Source: Streptomyces sp. NBC_01016
GTDB lineage: Bacteria; Actinomycetota; Actinomycetes; Streptomycetales; Streptomycetaceae
Reading direction: 5' to 3'
NCBI RefSeq assembly: GCF_026341035.1
Contig: NZ_JAPEOQ010000001.1
Coordinates: 4,402,001-4,466,000, forward strand
DNA: 64,000 nucleotides
Shown piece after piece: positions 23,499 to 33,310 of this stretch. Each line of letters opens with the position of its first letter. Within the stretch, counting starts at the first letter, position 1. Position numbers and translations under genes: made by a program. A model generated the notes under the pieces. It saw only the letters and a program-made list of their open reading frames with translations. It did not search any database and was not told the origin of the DNA.

Positions 23499-25934
23499 AT
23501 GAGCACGACACACGAGCACGGACAACGGAACGGCACCACGGCGGAACCGGCGACGACGCCCTCCGCGAAGCCATCCACCACGCCATCCGCGACACCGCCC
23601 ACGACCACGGACGAGACCGCTCTGGAACTTCTCGTCCACGGAGTCGGCGGCACCACTCCTCAAGAGATGCTCGACGACCCGCAGCCGGTGCGGGTCTCGG
23701 GCGACGAGACGGCGGCCGTCTTCCGGCGCGGCGAGGACGCCGACGCGGAGTCGCGCCCCGACGACTACCGGGGCAAGCCCGTCCCCGAGGCGTACGTCTG
23801 GTGCAACCTCACCTCGGGCAACGGATCACGGGCGCTGTGGCTGCTGCTGCTCCCCTTCATGGTGGTGAACCTGTCCCACTGGATGCGCCCCAACGCCCGC
23901 CGCAGATCCCGCACCGTACGCCTCTACGGCCTGCTCGTCCGCCTCCTCTCGCTCACCCTCACGGTGCTGCTGGTCGGCGCCGCGTGCGAGGTCGCCCTTG
24001 ACCTGACGGCCTGGCAGTGCGCGGGCACACCGGCCTGCGCCGAGCAGCGGGCCTGGCTCGGCTTCCTCTCCGTCGACGCGCACGGTGGTGGCGGCTGGTG
24101 GAGCCAGCCCGGCCGCCGCCTCGCGCTCGCCTCGCTCGTCCCGACCGCCCTGGCAGGTCTGCTCTGGTACCTCTCGCACCGCACCTGGAGCGCGTACGAG
24201 GCGCAGCACCCGCTGCCGCACATGGCCGAGCCCACCGACGGCGAGATCGACAACGCGCTCGGCAGGCCCGGCTTTTGGTACGGACGCCGCCTCGTCGCCC
24301 GCCTGCGCTCGGCGCACACCGCGGCCGCACTGCTCACCGTGGCCGCGGCCGTCGGCACGTCCGCGGCCCGCTTCGACCGGGCGTCCGGCGGTCCTGCCCT
24401 GCTCGACGTGCTGGGCTGGCTGATCGTGGGCGCGCTGGTCCTCGGCACCCTCGCCGTCATCGGCGTCGTCGTGCACCGCGGCCGCTGCGAGAGCCGGGTC
24501 GACGACACCCTGGACGGCACGGTGGTGCGCGCCCTGCCCTACGCGGCGCTCGTCCTGCTCGTCGTGACCATGGTGTACGCGGCTTGGTCGCGCCCCGGAT
24601 GGCAGTCCTTCGGACGGCTGCCCGGCGACATGAGCTTCGGCGGCATCACCCTCGTCCAGGGCGCGCTCGTGATCGCCCTGGCCTTCGTCGCGCACGCCAT
24701 CTACCGCACGGCCCGCGACCGGCGCACCGCGCTGCGCGGCCTCGGCGGTCCCGCCACCGCGATGCTCGCGTGCGCCCTCGGCGGCGTCATGAGCGGTGGC
24801 GTGGCGCAGCGCGTCGCCGACTGGCTGGACGGCACCAGCGGCCTCATCAAGGGCCCGCCCGTGCTGCTCACCTGGCAGGCCTCCGTCATCCCGCCGCTGC
24901 TGATCGTGGTCGCCGTCCTGTGCGGCGCACTCGCCCTGCGCACGGCCCGTATCAAGAAGCGCGAGACGGCCCAAGTGGCGGTCGACTACCACCTCGACGA
25001 AAAGCCGGGCAGCACCAGCGAACCCCCGGACACCGCCCGTACGTCACGCATCGCGGGCACGCGCGCGCGTGCCGCCCTCACCGACAAGGCGCCGGTGATG
25101 ATCGGCGTCGTCTCCTCGGTGACGCTGCTGCTCGGCGCCCTCGCCGTGGTCGGCGCCTGGACCACAGGGAAGGTGCCGGGCACCGCGGCCCAGGGCTCGT
25201 ACGCGATCGTGGCCGGGGCGGCCGACTCGGCGCAGGCGCTCGGCTCCTGGCTCATCGGCCTGGGCTTCATACTGTTCGTCACCTGGGGGCGCCGCGCCTA
25301 CAAGGACGCGTCCGCACGCCGCACCATCGGCATCCTGTGGGACGTGGGCACCTTCTGGCCGCGTGCCGCGCACCCCTTCGCGCCCCCCTGCTACGCCGAG
25401 CGCGCCGTCCCCGACCTGACCTGGCGGATGGCCACCTGGACACAGGCCACCGGAGGCCGGCTCATCCTGTCCGGGCACTCCCAGGGCAGCGTCCTCGCGG
25501 CGGCCGCCGCCTGGCAACTGCACCCCTCCGTAAGGAAGCGCGTCGGACTGCTCACCTACGGGTCGCCCCTGGAGCGGCTGTACGGGCGCTGGTTCCCGGC
25601 CCAGTTCGGACCCGAGGCGCTGGCCTCGCTGCACCGCCAGGTCGACTGCTGGCGCAATCTGCACCGCAGGACCGACCCCATCGGCGGGCCGATCAACCTG
25701 CCGGGCGAGTGCGGTCCGCAGGTCGACCACGCGGCACTCCTCGACCCGCTCGCCTACGGACGGACCGCCGAACACCCGCTCCCCGCACCGATCCTGGGCC
25801 ACGGCGACTACCAGGCCGACCCGGTCTTCGCCGAGGAACGCGCCCGGCTGCTCGCCCGCCTCAAGCCGGGCGTACCGCAGCAGCGGCCCGACGCCGAGCA
25901 GCCTCAGGGCAGTTCGGGCAGGTCCTCCGGGTAG
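23499..25934 (+). CDS. Large integral membrane protein with alpha/beta-hydrolase domain
   Basis: 811 residues. After a Thr/Pro-rich start, ELLVHGVGGTTPQEML (about 46-61) looks like the first strand and HG loop of an alpha/beta hydrolase. A long middle section then holds about ten hydrophobic helices, and the C-terminal part has the nucleophile elbow GRLILSGHSQGS (GHSQG near residue 661), TYGSPLERLYGRWFP and GHGDYQADP with a candidate His. So the hydrolase core seems split by membrane helices. Function unknown; lipase-like activity at the membrane is an inference. Its 3' end overlaps the convergent beta-helix/AAA+ gene by 31 bp. Confidence 0.8.
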   Translation: MSTTHEHGQRNGTTAEPATTPSAKPSTTPSATPPTTTDETALELLVHGVGGTTPQEMLDDPQPVRVSGDETAAVFRRGEDADAESRPDDYRGKPVPEAYVWCNLTSGNGSRALWLLLLPFMVVNLSHWMRPNARRRSRTVRLYGLLVRLLSLTLTVLLVGAACEVALDLTAWQCAGTPACAEQRAWLGFLSVDAHGGGGWWSQPGRRLALASLVPTALAGLLWYLSHRTWSAYEAQHPLPHMAEPTDGEIDNALGRPGFWYGRRLVARLRSAHTAAALLTVAAAVGTSAARFDRASGGPALLDVLGWLIVGALVLGTLAVIGVVVHRGRCESRVDDTLDGTVVRALPYAALVLLVVTMVYAAWSRPGWQSFGRLPGDMSFGGITLVQGALVIALAFVAHAIYRTARDRRTALRGLGGPATAMLACALGGVMSGGVAQRVADWLDGTSGLIKGPPVLLTWQASVIPPLLIVVAVLCGALALRTARIKKRETAQVAVDYHLDEKPGSTSEPPDTARTSRIAGTRARAALTDKAPVMIGVVSSVTLLLGALAVVGAWTTGKVPGTAAQGSYAIVAGAADSAQALGSWLIGLGFILFVTWGRRAYKDASARRTIGILWDVGTFWPRAAHPFAPPCYAERAVPDLTWRMATWTQATGGRLILSGHSQGSVLAAAAAWQLHPSVRKRVGLLTYGSPLERLYGRWFPAQFGPEALASLHRQVDCWRNLHRRTDPIGGPINLPGECGPQVDHAALLDPLAYGRTAEHPLPAPILGHGDYQADPVFAEERARLLARLKPGVPQQRPDAEQPQGSSGRSSG

Positions 25935-28309
25935 AGCAGCGTGAGCGCGTCGGTGTCCAGGTCGTCGAGTTGGGCGACCCGGCCCGCATGCCGCTCCACC
26001 ATCGACTCGAACGTCTGCCGCGCGGTGCGGCCGTTGCCGAAAGCGGGCCCCTTCGGGAGCGCCGTGAAGTACTTGAGGAGTGCTTCCGGCGTCCCGTCGG
26101 CGAGCCGGTACTCGTGCTCGTCGGACTGCTGCTCCACGATCCGCAGCAGTTCCTCGGGCACGTAGTCGGAGAACGTGATGGTCCGTGAGAAGCGGGAGGC
26201 CACACCGGGGTTGGTGGACAGGAAGCGCTCCATCTCCGCCGTGTAGCCGGCGACGATCACGACGACCTCGTCACGGTGGTCCTCCATCAGCTTCACGAGC
26301 GTGTCGATCGCCTCGCGGCCGAAGTCGCGCCCGGAGTCCTCGGGGGACAGGGCGTACGCCTCGTCGATGAACAGGACGCCGCCGTGGGCCCGTTGGAAGG
26401 CCTCCTGGGTGCGGATCGCGGTGGAGCCGATGTGCTCGCCGACCAGATCCACACGGGACACCTCTACGAGGTGTCCCTGGCCGAGGACGCCGAGCGACGC
26501 CAGGATCTCGCCGTACAGGCGCGCCACTGTCGTCTTGCCGGTGCCGGGGGAGCCAGTGAACACCAGGTGCCGCCGCACGGAGGCCGCCTTGAGGCCCGCC
26601 TCCTGGCGCCTGCGGCCCACCTCGATCATGTCGGTGAGGGCGCGCACCTCGCGCTTGACGCTCTCCAGGCCCACCAGAGCGTCGAGTTCACCGAGGACGA
26701 GCTTGGATGTGCGGGACTCCTCCGCGGGCTCCTGAGGGGCCGCCACGGGCCGCTGGTCGGGCACGGCGCTGAGCAGGCCGACGGTCTGCGTCGCGGTCTG
26801 CACGGCCGGCTGCGGGGCCGCCGTCGCACCGGGGCTCACACCGCCGCTCTCGTCGCTCGTGCAGTCCTCGATCAGCGGGCCGTCCTCGGCGAACTCATAG
26901 CCGCCACGCGAACACCGTTCCGTACGGCACTTCTTGAGGCTCGTACGGCAGCCGTCGATGACGTGGAAGCCGAAGCCGCCGCTGTCCGCGACCCGGCAGC
27001 CGTGGAAGCTGCCCCGGCCGCCCGCCGACACGTAGAAACCGGCCTCGGTGGGCGAGGTGACCGTGCAGCGCTCGATCGTGGGGTCCGCGCCCTTCGTGAC
27101 GATCACGCCGGTCTGTGTGGCGTCCACCGTGCAGTTGGCGAGCGTGCCGCCGCTGCCGTGGTCGCGGAACCAGGCGCCCGTCGCGGCCTCGCGGATGCGG
27201 CAGTCGTCGAGCTGCGCGGTCGCCCCGTCGCTCACCGACACGGCGGTGTTGCGCACTTGGGAGAGGTCGCTGTCGACGACGTCCACGCGCGAGCCGCGGT
27301 CGAGCACGAACAGCGCGTCCGGCACGTCGTGCACCCGGCAGGATTCGAGCACGGCGGTCGCTCCGTCGCTGACCCAGACGGCCGGGTAGTCGCCCGTACT
27401 GTCGTGGATCTCGCACTGGTTGGCGTCCACGCGCGTGCCGGGGTCCCACACCGAAAGACCGTTGCGCCCGAACTGGCGCACGGTGGAACGCGTCAGCGTG
27501 AGCACGGACCGGGAGCGCAGGTCGATCGCGTTCTCCGGTACGTCGTGGACGCGGCAGTCGGCGAGGGTGAGCACCGCGTCCGTGTCGAGCGTGACGCCGT
27601 CCCCCGTCGTGCGGTGCACATCGCAGTCGGTCAGGTGCGCGGCCGCCCGCCCGGTGATCTGCACACCGGAACCCTTGACCTCGTACACCTCGCAGCCCAC
27701 GGCCTCCAGGCCCGAGTGCTCACCGGTCGCGGACAGGCCCGCACCCGACGTGTGGTGCACCCGGCAGCGCTCGAGCCGCGGATGCGCGCCCCCGCGCACC
27801 GCGACGCCCGCCTGCCCGGCGGCGACGACCTCGCACTCCTCGAACACGCCGCCCCCGCCGTCGAGCACGGCGATGCCGATGCCGCCGGGGTTGTCGACGG
27901 TGCACTGGCGCACCGTGGGCCGGGCGCCGCCGCGGACCTCGACGCCGGTCGCGGACCGGGTCACCACGCGGACGCCGACGATCTCCGGGGCGCCCTCCTC
28001 GACGAGCAGCGCGGGAGCCGCCGCGTCCTGCCCCTCGACCTGCAGATCACGCACGGACGCGGAGGCCCGTACGGTCACGGGGACGCCGTCCGCGGGCGCG
28101 ATCCGCACGGAGCCGGGGGAGCCCTCGGGGCCACGCAGCGTGACGGCCCGCCGCAGTACCAGGTTCTCCCGGTACGTACCGGGGGCCACGGTCAGTACGT
28201 CACCGTCGGTCGCCGCCTCCAGGGCGGCTGCCAGCGACGCATACTCACCCGTGCGGCGCCGCCACCGCGAAGTACCGGCGTGCGTCACCTGGACCGAGCC
28301 CTGTGCCAT
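25904..28309 (-). CDS. Right-handed beta-helix repeat protein fused to CbbX/SpoVK-type AAA+ ATPase
   Basis: 801 residues. Residues about 15-480 are a parallel beta-helix of NosD/pectate-lyase type with repeating units such as VEGCEVxxxxxSGVxV and LTDCDVHRTTGDGV. A linker (about 480-540) leads to a CbxX/CfqX AAA+ domain with Walker A GSPGTGKTT (Lys592), Walker B FIDEAYAL (Asp649, Glu650) and arginine-rich VASRFSRTITF. The AAA+ part resembles EccA and SpoVK; the helix part probably recognises a partner or glycan. No signal peptide, so cytoplasmic. Function unknown. ATG at 28309 follows MAQGSVQV; upstream sequence is not protein-like. Confidence 0.85.
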   Translation of the reverse strand: MAQGSVQVTHAGTSRWRRRTGEYASLAAALEAATDGDVLTVAPGTYRENLVLRRAVTLRGPEGSPGSVRIAPADGVPVTVRASASVRDLQVEGQDAAAPALLVEEGAPEIVGVRVVTRSATGVEVRGGARPTVRQCTVDNPGGIGIAVLDGGGGVFEECEVVAAGQAGVAVRGGAHPRLERCRVHHTSGAGLSATGEHSGLEAVGCEVYEVKGSGVQITGRAAAHLTDCDVHRTTGDGVTLDTDAVLTLADCRVHDVPENAIDLRSRSVLTLTRSTVRQFGRNGLSVWDPGTRVDANQCEIHDSTGDYPAVWVSDGATAVLESCRVHDVPDALFVLDRGSRVDVVDSDLSQVRNTAVSVSDGATAQLDDCRIREAATGAWFRDHGSGGTLANCTVDATQTGVIVTKGADPTIERCTVTSPTEAGFYVSAGGRGSFHGCRVADSGGFGFHVIDGCRTSLKKCRTERCSRGGYEFAEDGPLIEDCTSDESGGVSPGATAAPQPAVQTATQTVGLLSAVPDQRPVAAPQEPAEESRTSKLVLGELDALVGLESVKREVRALTDMIEVGRRRQEAGLKAASVRRHLVFTGSPGTGKTTVARLYGEILASLGVLGQGHLVEVSRVDLVGEHIGSTAIRTQEAFQRAHGGVLFIDEAYALSPEDSGRDFGREAIDTLVKLMEDHRDEVVVIVAGYTAEMERFLSTNPGVASRFSRTITFSDYVPEELLRIVEQQSDEHEYRLADGTPEALLKYFTALPKGPAFGNGRTARQTFESMVERHAGRVAQLDDLDTDALTLLYPEDLPELP

Positions 28310-28470
28310 GGCGCTGATCTGCCCCCACCTCGTCTTACGCAGGAAGTTGTGCGCGCCTCGCGGGGCGCTGTCCCTGGCTGCTTCCTGCGCTCTGCCTGCC
28401 AAAAGGTGGCTCCACCGTAGCGTGCGCGGAGCACGGCAGTTGACCAGAGCGACGAGCCTGTGGGCGGCGG

Positions 28471-29076
28471 TCAGCTGCCCGTGCCGGTCCTGCCCCAGTC
28501 GGGTCCGGCGATGTCCCAGGCGCTGTCCCAACGCGCGTACCGGCGGCGCAGCATGCGCCACAGGACCAGGCGCCGGGTGCCTTCCACCAGGCCGGTGACG
28601 GCGACGGCCGCACCGAATCCGGCGAGCGCCGCGTGCGTGGCGGCGGTGGGCCGGTCGAGGGGCCGGCCGACGGCGCGGCCCTGCTCGTCGGTCCACACGG
28701 TGAACTTGTCGCCGCGGTGCGGGGTGGTGAGGGCGGCGACGACGCGGTCCTGCCGGGTCGAACCGTCCGGCGCCTTCCAGGTCGCCACCACGCGTGTGTG
28801 TGCGTCACGCGCCGTGGAGGTCTCCGGGTCGGGATCGAGCGGCGGCTGTGCCACCTTGTGCACCACGGTCGCCGTCACCTCGTGGCGCATGCTGCGCTGC
28901 TCCTCCACGGAGCGATACAGAGCGTCACGCGACATGGACCCCGCGACGACGCCGGCCAGCGGCGCGGCGACGACGATGAGGAACAGTGCGACCAGGGCGA
29001 CCCAGGCCTCTGCCAGGTCGGTCCCGCGGCACACCGGATTGTGACGCCAGCGCCATAGCCCGATCAACGCTCGCAC
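28471..29076 (-). CDS. Rv1733c-like two-helix membrane protein
   Basis: 201 residues from the GTG at 29076, chosen because AAGGGGG lies about 8 nt upstream; a GTG at 29085 is too close to it. WRHNPVCRGTDLAEAWVALVA leads into a first membrane segment (about 22-46), then an extracytoplasmic domain (VVATWKAPDGSTRQD, FTVWTDEQGRAVG) and a second segment (about 145-170). This is the actinobacterial Rv1733c-like layout, function unknown. Upstream of the beta-helix/AAA+ gene on the same strand with a 161-bp gap. Confidence 0.78.
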   Translation of the reverse strand: MRALIGLWRWRHNPVCRGTDLAEAWVALVALFLIVVAAPLAGVVAGSMSRDALYRSVEEQRSMRHEVTATVVHKVAQPPLDPDPETSTARDAHTRVVATWKAPDGSTRQDRVVAALTTPHRGDKFTVWTDEQGRAVGRPLDRPTAATHAALAGFGAAVAVTGLVEGTRRLVLWRMLRRRYARWDSAWDIAGPDWGRTGTGS

Positions 29077-29261
29077 GGTCTGCACCCCCTTCCGGGTCTG
29101 TCATAACCCCGAACGGCAGCGCCCGCATGCCGGAGGAGAGAAGAGAGAGCGACGTCACCTGGCTCCAGGTCCTGGCTCGCCCCTGCCCACCGGCGCTTCC
29201 GACACTGCCATTGTCTCTCAACGAGCATGCCGCGGCGCCGGGTTCCCCAGCCGGATGACGG

Positions 29262-30086
29262 TTATTCGAGGATCCTCAAGGGATCTCCGATACGCACGGT
29301 GCCCGTCGACTCGGGCACCAGGTTCGTGCCGAAGCACAGTTGGTCGCCGAAGCGGCGGTGTCGCGCCAGCGTGCGCAGGGGTTCCTTGCCACGCTCCGCG
29401 GTCTGCTGGTTCGTCGTCGTGACCACGCAGCGGCCGCTCTTCTTGGTGATACGGAAGGTGACGTCCCCGATCGCGATGCGCGACCAGTCGTCCTCCGCCC
29501 ACGGAGACGTGCCGGAGACGACGACATTCGGCCGGAACCGGTTCATGGGCAGCGGGCCCTCGTCGGCGTGGTCACCTTGAGCGATCAAGGAGTTGAGCGC
29601 GTCGAGCGAGGAGAGCGTCGTCAGGAGCAGCGGGTAGCCGTCGGCGAAACTCACTGTCTCGCCCGGGCGCGCGTACTTCGGGTCGATGGGGCGTCTGGTC
29701 GCCGGGTCGTCCAGATGCATCAGGCGTATCTCGGTGCCCAGGTACGCACTCCACCACGCGTGGGCCGCGCGGTCGGCGGGGACCGCCTCGACCTTGTCCG
29801 ACCAGACCTCGATCGTGGTCGTCTCCCGCGGCCCGGGTATCTCGACGGTCAGCGGGTCCATGCCCGGGGCCGACACGCGAACGCCGCCGCCGGGCAGTTG
29901 CTCGGCGGCGGCCAACGCCAGGCGCGGATGCGGCCGTTGGGTGACGATCTTGTCGTCCGTGCCCACCAGCACCCAGCGCCGGTCCCCTGCCAGGCCCCAC
30001 GGCTCCACGGCGGCCTCGCGCGGAGCGTGCCCCCGAACCGCCTTGAGCGGGTGGACATGGATCGAACTGAGTACTGGCTGCGACAT
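29262..30086 (-). CDS. MOSC-domain protein (YcbX/mARC-like)
   Basis: 274 residues. An N-terminal MOSC_N beta-barrel (SIHVHPLKAVRGHAPREAAV, then GDRRWVLV) precedes the MOSC domain with MNRFRPNVVVSG, PWAEDDW and GRCVVTTTNQ, where Cys220 is the likely molybdenum ligand. YcbX and mARC reduce N-hydroxylated bases and related N-oxygenated compounds using a molybdenum cofactor. No partner reductase is fused here, so electrons must come from elsewhere. Cytoplasmic. Confidence 0.88.
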   Translation of the reverse strand: MSQPVLSSIHVHPLKAVRGHAPREAAVEPWGLAGDRRWVLVGTDDKIVTQRPHPRLALAAAEQLPGGGVRVSAPGMDPLTVEIPGPRETTTIEVWSDKVEAVPADRAAHAWWSAYLGTEIRLMHLDDPATRRPIDPKYARPGETVSFADGYPLLLTTLSSLDALNSLIAQGDHADEGPLPMNRFRPNVVVSGTSPWAEDDWSRIAIGDVTFRITKKSGRCVVTTTNQQTAERGKEPLRTLARHRRFGDQLCFGTNLVPESTGTVRIGDPLRILE

Positions 30087-30162
30087 GCCGGTAATTCTGC
30101 CAGCAGCCACGGACATCGCCCGTGGCTGCTGTGGTGGGCCGGAGCGTTCCGGCCGTGTCGGG

Positions 30163-30606
30163 TCAGTAACCGCGGTACTGCTGGCGGTTGTACGGATCCT
30201 CGTACGGTGCGGGGGCGGGCCGCGGCGTGGCCGGGCGCATTGCCTCGTAACCGGTCGCCTGGCCGGGCGCGGGACGCTGCGGCTGCTGCTGGGCCTGCTG
30301 GCCCGGATAGCCGCGCTGGGCGCTCGCCTGCTGCGGAATGTACGCGGTCGGGGCCGCCTGCATCGGGGCGTTCTGCGGGTGCGGATAGCCGTACTGCGGC
30401 GAGGGCGCGGAGGGCGCCGACGGCAGGGCGGGCAGCGCGGCAGGCAGCGCCGGCAGGTGGCTGTTGCTTTCGTACGCGGAGGGAACCCGGATCGGGGCGA
30501 TCTGCGGCGTACCCCGTTCCGCGACGAGTGAGTCGTAGATCGGAGTGTCCGGGAAGGACGGCGCGGAGTAGTAACCGCCGCCATATGTGGAGCGGGGGGA
30601 GGTCAT
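30163..30606 (-). CDS. DUF6643-type Pro/Gln/Ala-rich protein
   Basis: 147 residues starting MTSPRSTYGGGYYSAPSFPD. The N-terminus with TPIYDSLVAERGTPQIAPIR is ordered and looks conserved, while the rest is low-complexity Pro/Ala/Gln/Tyr (about 50-147). Streptomyces carry such proteins upstream of TerD-like genes; function unknown. It diverges from terD over 260 bp, a frequent arrangement, so a link to the Ter stress system is possible (inference). Confidence 0.75.
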   Translation of the reverse strand: MTSPRSTYGGGYYSAPSFPDTPIYDSLVAERGTPQIAPIRVPSAYESNSHLPALPAALPALPSAPSAPSPQYGYPHPQNAPMQAAPTAYIPQQASAQRGYPGQQAQQQPQRPAPGQATGYEAMRPATPRPAPAPYEDPYNRQQYRGY

Positions 30607-30803
30607 GACACATAAGTTAAGCCCACGATGTGGTCGTTGGGGTAGACCGATAAGAGGGTTCTTTTGCGTGTCGTGTGTGACCGCGCGTCCTCAATGCGAG
30701 CGAACTTGGGGAAAACGGTCGTCGCCCGGGGCAGATTTCCTGTAGAGCCCAAAATTTCGGGGGGTTACCGGCGGTTGGCCAGTGATCTTCGAACGGGCCT
30801 CTG

Positions 30804-30819
30804 GGAGCCGGAAGGCTCC
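30804..30819 (+). promoter_or_regulatory. Small hairpin in the terD leader
   Basis: GGAGCC-GGAA-GGCTCC forms a perfect 6-bp stem with a GNRA-like GGAA loop, 47 bp before the terD-like start. Candidate leader structure. The remaining 260-bp gap to the DUF6643 gene is comparatively A/T-rich and should hold both promoters. Confidence 0.35.
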
Positions 30820-30866
30820 GGGGAATAGGTTGGACGGTAAGCCGAGGGCAGGCGTTTGGGGCGGAC

Positions 30867-32069
30867 ATGACAATGGCTAAAGGGTCGAATGTCGGGGTGC
30901 CTGCTACCGCCGTACGCGTCGAATTGGGCCGACGTTCAGGCCCCGGTGTACCCGACGTCGACGCCTCGGCGCTCCTGCTCGCTTCCGGAAAGGTCCGCTC
31001 GGACGCGGACTTCGTGTTCTACAACCAGCCGACGCACGCCTCCGGGGCGGTCCGGCACGAGGGCAGGTCCACCAGCGGGGGCACCGTCACGGACACCCTC
31101 TTCGTCGACCTCGCGCGCGTGGAGCCCGCCATCGAGCGGGTGGTCCTCGCAGCGTCCGCGGACGGCGGGGCGTTCGGACAGGTGCCTGGCCTGTACGTCC
31201 GCGTCGTCGACGCGGCGGACGGGGCCGAACTCGCCCGCTACGAAAGCGCGGACGCGACGGTGGAGACAGCTTTTGTCCTCGGTGAACTGTACCGCCGTCA
31301 GGGAGCCTGGAAGTTCCGGGCCGTGGGCCAGGGCTACGACAACGGCCTGGCGGGCCTCGCGAGGGACTACGGCATCACGGTGGACGAACCGAAGCAGGCG
31401 GCGCCGCCCGCCGCCGCGCCATCGGCGACGCCCACACGCGCGGCGCCCGTGCAACCGACCAAGGTGACGCTGACGAAGGCCGCTCCGACCGTCTCCCTGG
31501 CGAAGCAGGGCGGTACGTCCGGCGCCCTGCGTGTGAACCTCAACTGGGAGGTGCTCAAGCAGTTCGGCGGCCGGGGGAGCAGGCGCGCCCGGAGCCTCGA
31601 CCTCGACCTGTGCGCCCTGTACGAACTGGCCGACGGGCGCAAGGGAGTGGTGCAGGCCCTCGGCAACGCCTTCGGGGCGCTGGGCGAGGCCCCGTACATC
31701 CACCTCGACGGCGACGACCGCAGCGGAGGCCTGACCGCCGGCGAGAACCTCACCATCAACCTCGACCGCACGGACGCGTTCCGCCGCATCCTCGTCTTCG
31801 TGACCATCTACGAAGGCGCGCGCAGTTTCGCCGACCTCCATGCGACGGTCACGCTCCAACCGGCGCACGGCGCCCCGATCGACTTCTCCCTGGACGAGTG
31901 CACGGTGCCCTCCACGGTGTGCGCGCTCGCCCTGCTCACGAACGACGGCGGCGACCTGACCGTGCAGCGCGAGGCCCGCTATCTCGTCCCTGACCGGGGC
32001 GTCAGCCCGCAGCGCACCGTGGACCGCGCCTACGGGTGGGGCATGAACTGGACACGGGGCCGCAAGTAG
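30867..32069 (+). CDS. TerD-family stress protein with two TerD-like domains
   Basis: 400 residues. The first TerD domain (about 1-170) shows GVPDVDASALLL, VRSDADFVFYNQP, SGAVRHEG and VRVVDAADGAELARY. A Pro/Ala/Thr linker (about 175-220) joins a second, divergent TerD-like domain (about 225-400: LRVNLNWEV, SLDLDLCALYELADG, YIHLDGDDRSGG). TerD proteins bind calcium and belong to tellurite/general stress systems. An ATG six bases later (30873) is also possible. The neighbour DUF6643 diverges. Tellurite resistance itself is not proven by a single terD paralogue. Confidence 0.88.
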   Translation: MTMAKGSNVGVPATAVRVELGRRSGPGVPDVDASALLLASGKVRSDADFVFYNQPTHASGAVRHEGRSTSGGTVTDTLFVDLARVEPAIERVVLAASADGGAFGQVPGLYVRVVDAADGAELARYESADATVETAFVLGELYRRQGAWKFRAVGQGYDNGLAGLARDYGITVDEPKQAAPPAAAPSATPTRAAPVQPTKVTLTKAAPTVSLAKQGGTSGALRVNLNWEVLKQFGGRGSRRARSLDLDLCALYELADGRKGVVQALGNAFGALGEAPYIHLDGDDRSGGLTAGENLTINLDRTDAFRRILVFVTIYEGARSFADLHATVTLQPAHGAPIDFSLDECTVPSTVCALALLTNDGGDLTVQREARYLVPDRGVSPQRTVDRAYGWGMNWTRGRK

Positions 32070-32087
32070 CGTTCCGCGGCGAGGTGT

Positions 32088-33251
32088 TCACCCTCGATCG
32101 GGCGCGGCGTACGTACGCCCCTTCCAGGCCGCGCCCTGCCCCCTGTAGTGCTGCACAGCGGAATCCACCGTCATCAGGAGGTACAGCAGCGCGGTGAACG
32201 GCAGTAGCGGCGCCAGCCACAGCGTCTGCCGGTAGTAGCGCAGCATGGGGATGTACGTTCCCGCCATCACCGCCCAGGCGAGCACGCCGAGCAGTGCGGC
32301 CGGCGCGCTGCCCGAGAACAGGCCGACGAACAGCGCCGCGGGCGGCACCAGGTAGACCAGGGCAAGCCCCAGCACGGTGGCGAGCAGCACCAGCGGGTTG
32401 TGCCGCAGCTGTGCGTACGCGCTGCGGGACACCATGCGCCACAGATCCGCGAGGCGCGGATACGGCCGCACGCTGTCGACGCGCTCGGCGAGGCCCAGCC
32501 AGATGCGCCCACCGGACCGCTTCACGGCCCGTGCGAGCGACACGTCGTCGATGACCGCCTGCCGGATCGCGTCCGGGATCCGCGCCCGCTCGGCCGCCTC
32601 GGTGCGCAGCAGCACGCAGCCGCCCGCCGCGGCGGCCGTGCGTGCGCCCTGCCGTGTGATCCGACGGAACGGGTACAGCTGCGCGAAGAAGTACACGAAC
32701 GCGGGCACGACCAGTCGCTCCCACACGCTCTCCACCCGCAGCCGCGCCATCTGCGACACCAGGTCGAAGCCGCCCGTGCGCGCCGCCGCCACCAACTCCC
32801 GCAGGCTGTCCGGCTCATGCGCGATGTCGGCGTCGGTCAGCAGCAGGAACTCGGGGTCACGCGCGCGTGCCAGGCCGATGCCGTGCCGCACCGCCCACAG
32901 CTTTCCGGTCCAGCCCGCGGGCGGCTCGCCGGGTGAGTCGACCGTGAGGGGGAGCCCGCCGAACCGCTCCGAGAGGGTGCGTGCCACCTCGCCCGTGCCG
33001 TCCGAGCTGCCGTCGTCCACCAGGAAGATCTCCGCCCGCCCCGGATAGTCCTGGGCGAGCAGGGACGGCAGGCTGTCCGGCAGCACCTCCGCCTCGTCGC
33101 GGGCCGGCACCACAATGCACACATCCGGCCAGCTTCCGGGCTCGGTGCGCGGTGGCAGGCGCAGGTCCGTACGCCAGAAGAAGCCCTGGCACAGCAGCAG
33201 CCACAGCCATGCGGCGAGCGAAGCCGCGGTGATCCACACAACGACGTCCAT
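32088..33251 (-). CDS. Family 2 glycosyltransferase, HpnB-like membrane enzyme
   Basis: 387 residues. An N-terminal helix (5-21) precedes the GT-A catalytic domain with VPARDEAEVLP, LVDDGSSDGT (77-86) and the metal-binding TDAD (139-142), then IDDVSLARAVKRSGG. Three or four C-terminal helices (about 285-375) anchor it. This matches HpnB, a hopanoid-cluster glycosyltransferase of unclear acceptor, but no other hpn genes are here. Convergent with terD, divergent from the racemase over 59 bp. Confidence 0.87.
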   Translation of the reverse strand: MDVVVWITAASLAAWLWLLLCQGFFWRTDLRLPPRTEPGSWPDVCIVVPARDEAEVLPDSLPSLLAQDYPGRAEIFLVDDGSSDGTGEVARTLSERFGGLPLTVDSPGEPPAGWTGKLWAVRHGIGLARARDPEFLLLTDADIAHEPDSLRELVAAARTGGFDLVSQMARLRVESVWERLVVPAFVYFFAQLYPFRRITRQGARTAAAAGGCVLLRTEAAERARIPDAIRQAVIDDVSLARAVKRSGGRIWLGLAERVDSVRPYPRLADLWRMVSRSAYAQLRHNPLVLLATVLGLALVYLVPPAALFVGLFSGSAPAALLGVLAWAVMAGTYIPMLRYYRQTLWLAPLLPFTALLYLLMTVDSAVQHYRGQGAAWKGRTYAAPDRG

Positions 33252-33310
33252 CCGCCGCAGTCTGCCCCACCGGCACGGGCATTGTCGGACCGATCGTCTA
33301 TGGTTTCCGG

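Noticed and set aside
30617..30873. Minus-strand frames in the DUF6643/terD gap
   Set aside because: Composition and lack of a ribosome site fit a promoter region, and the frames overlap the terD start.
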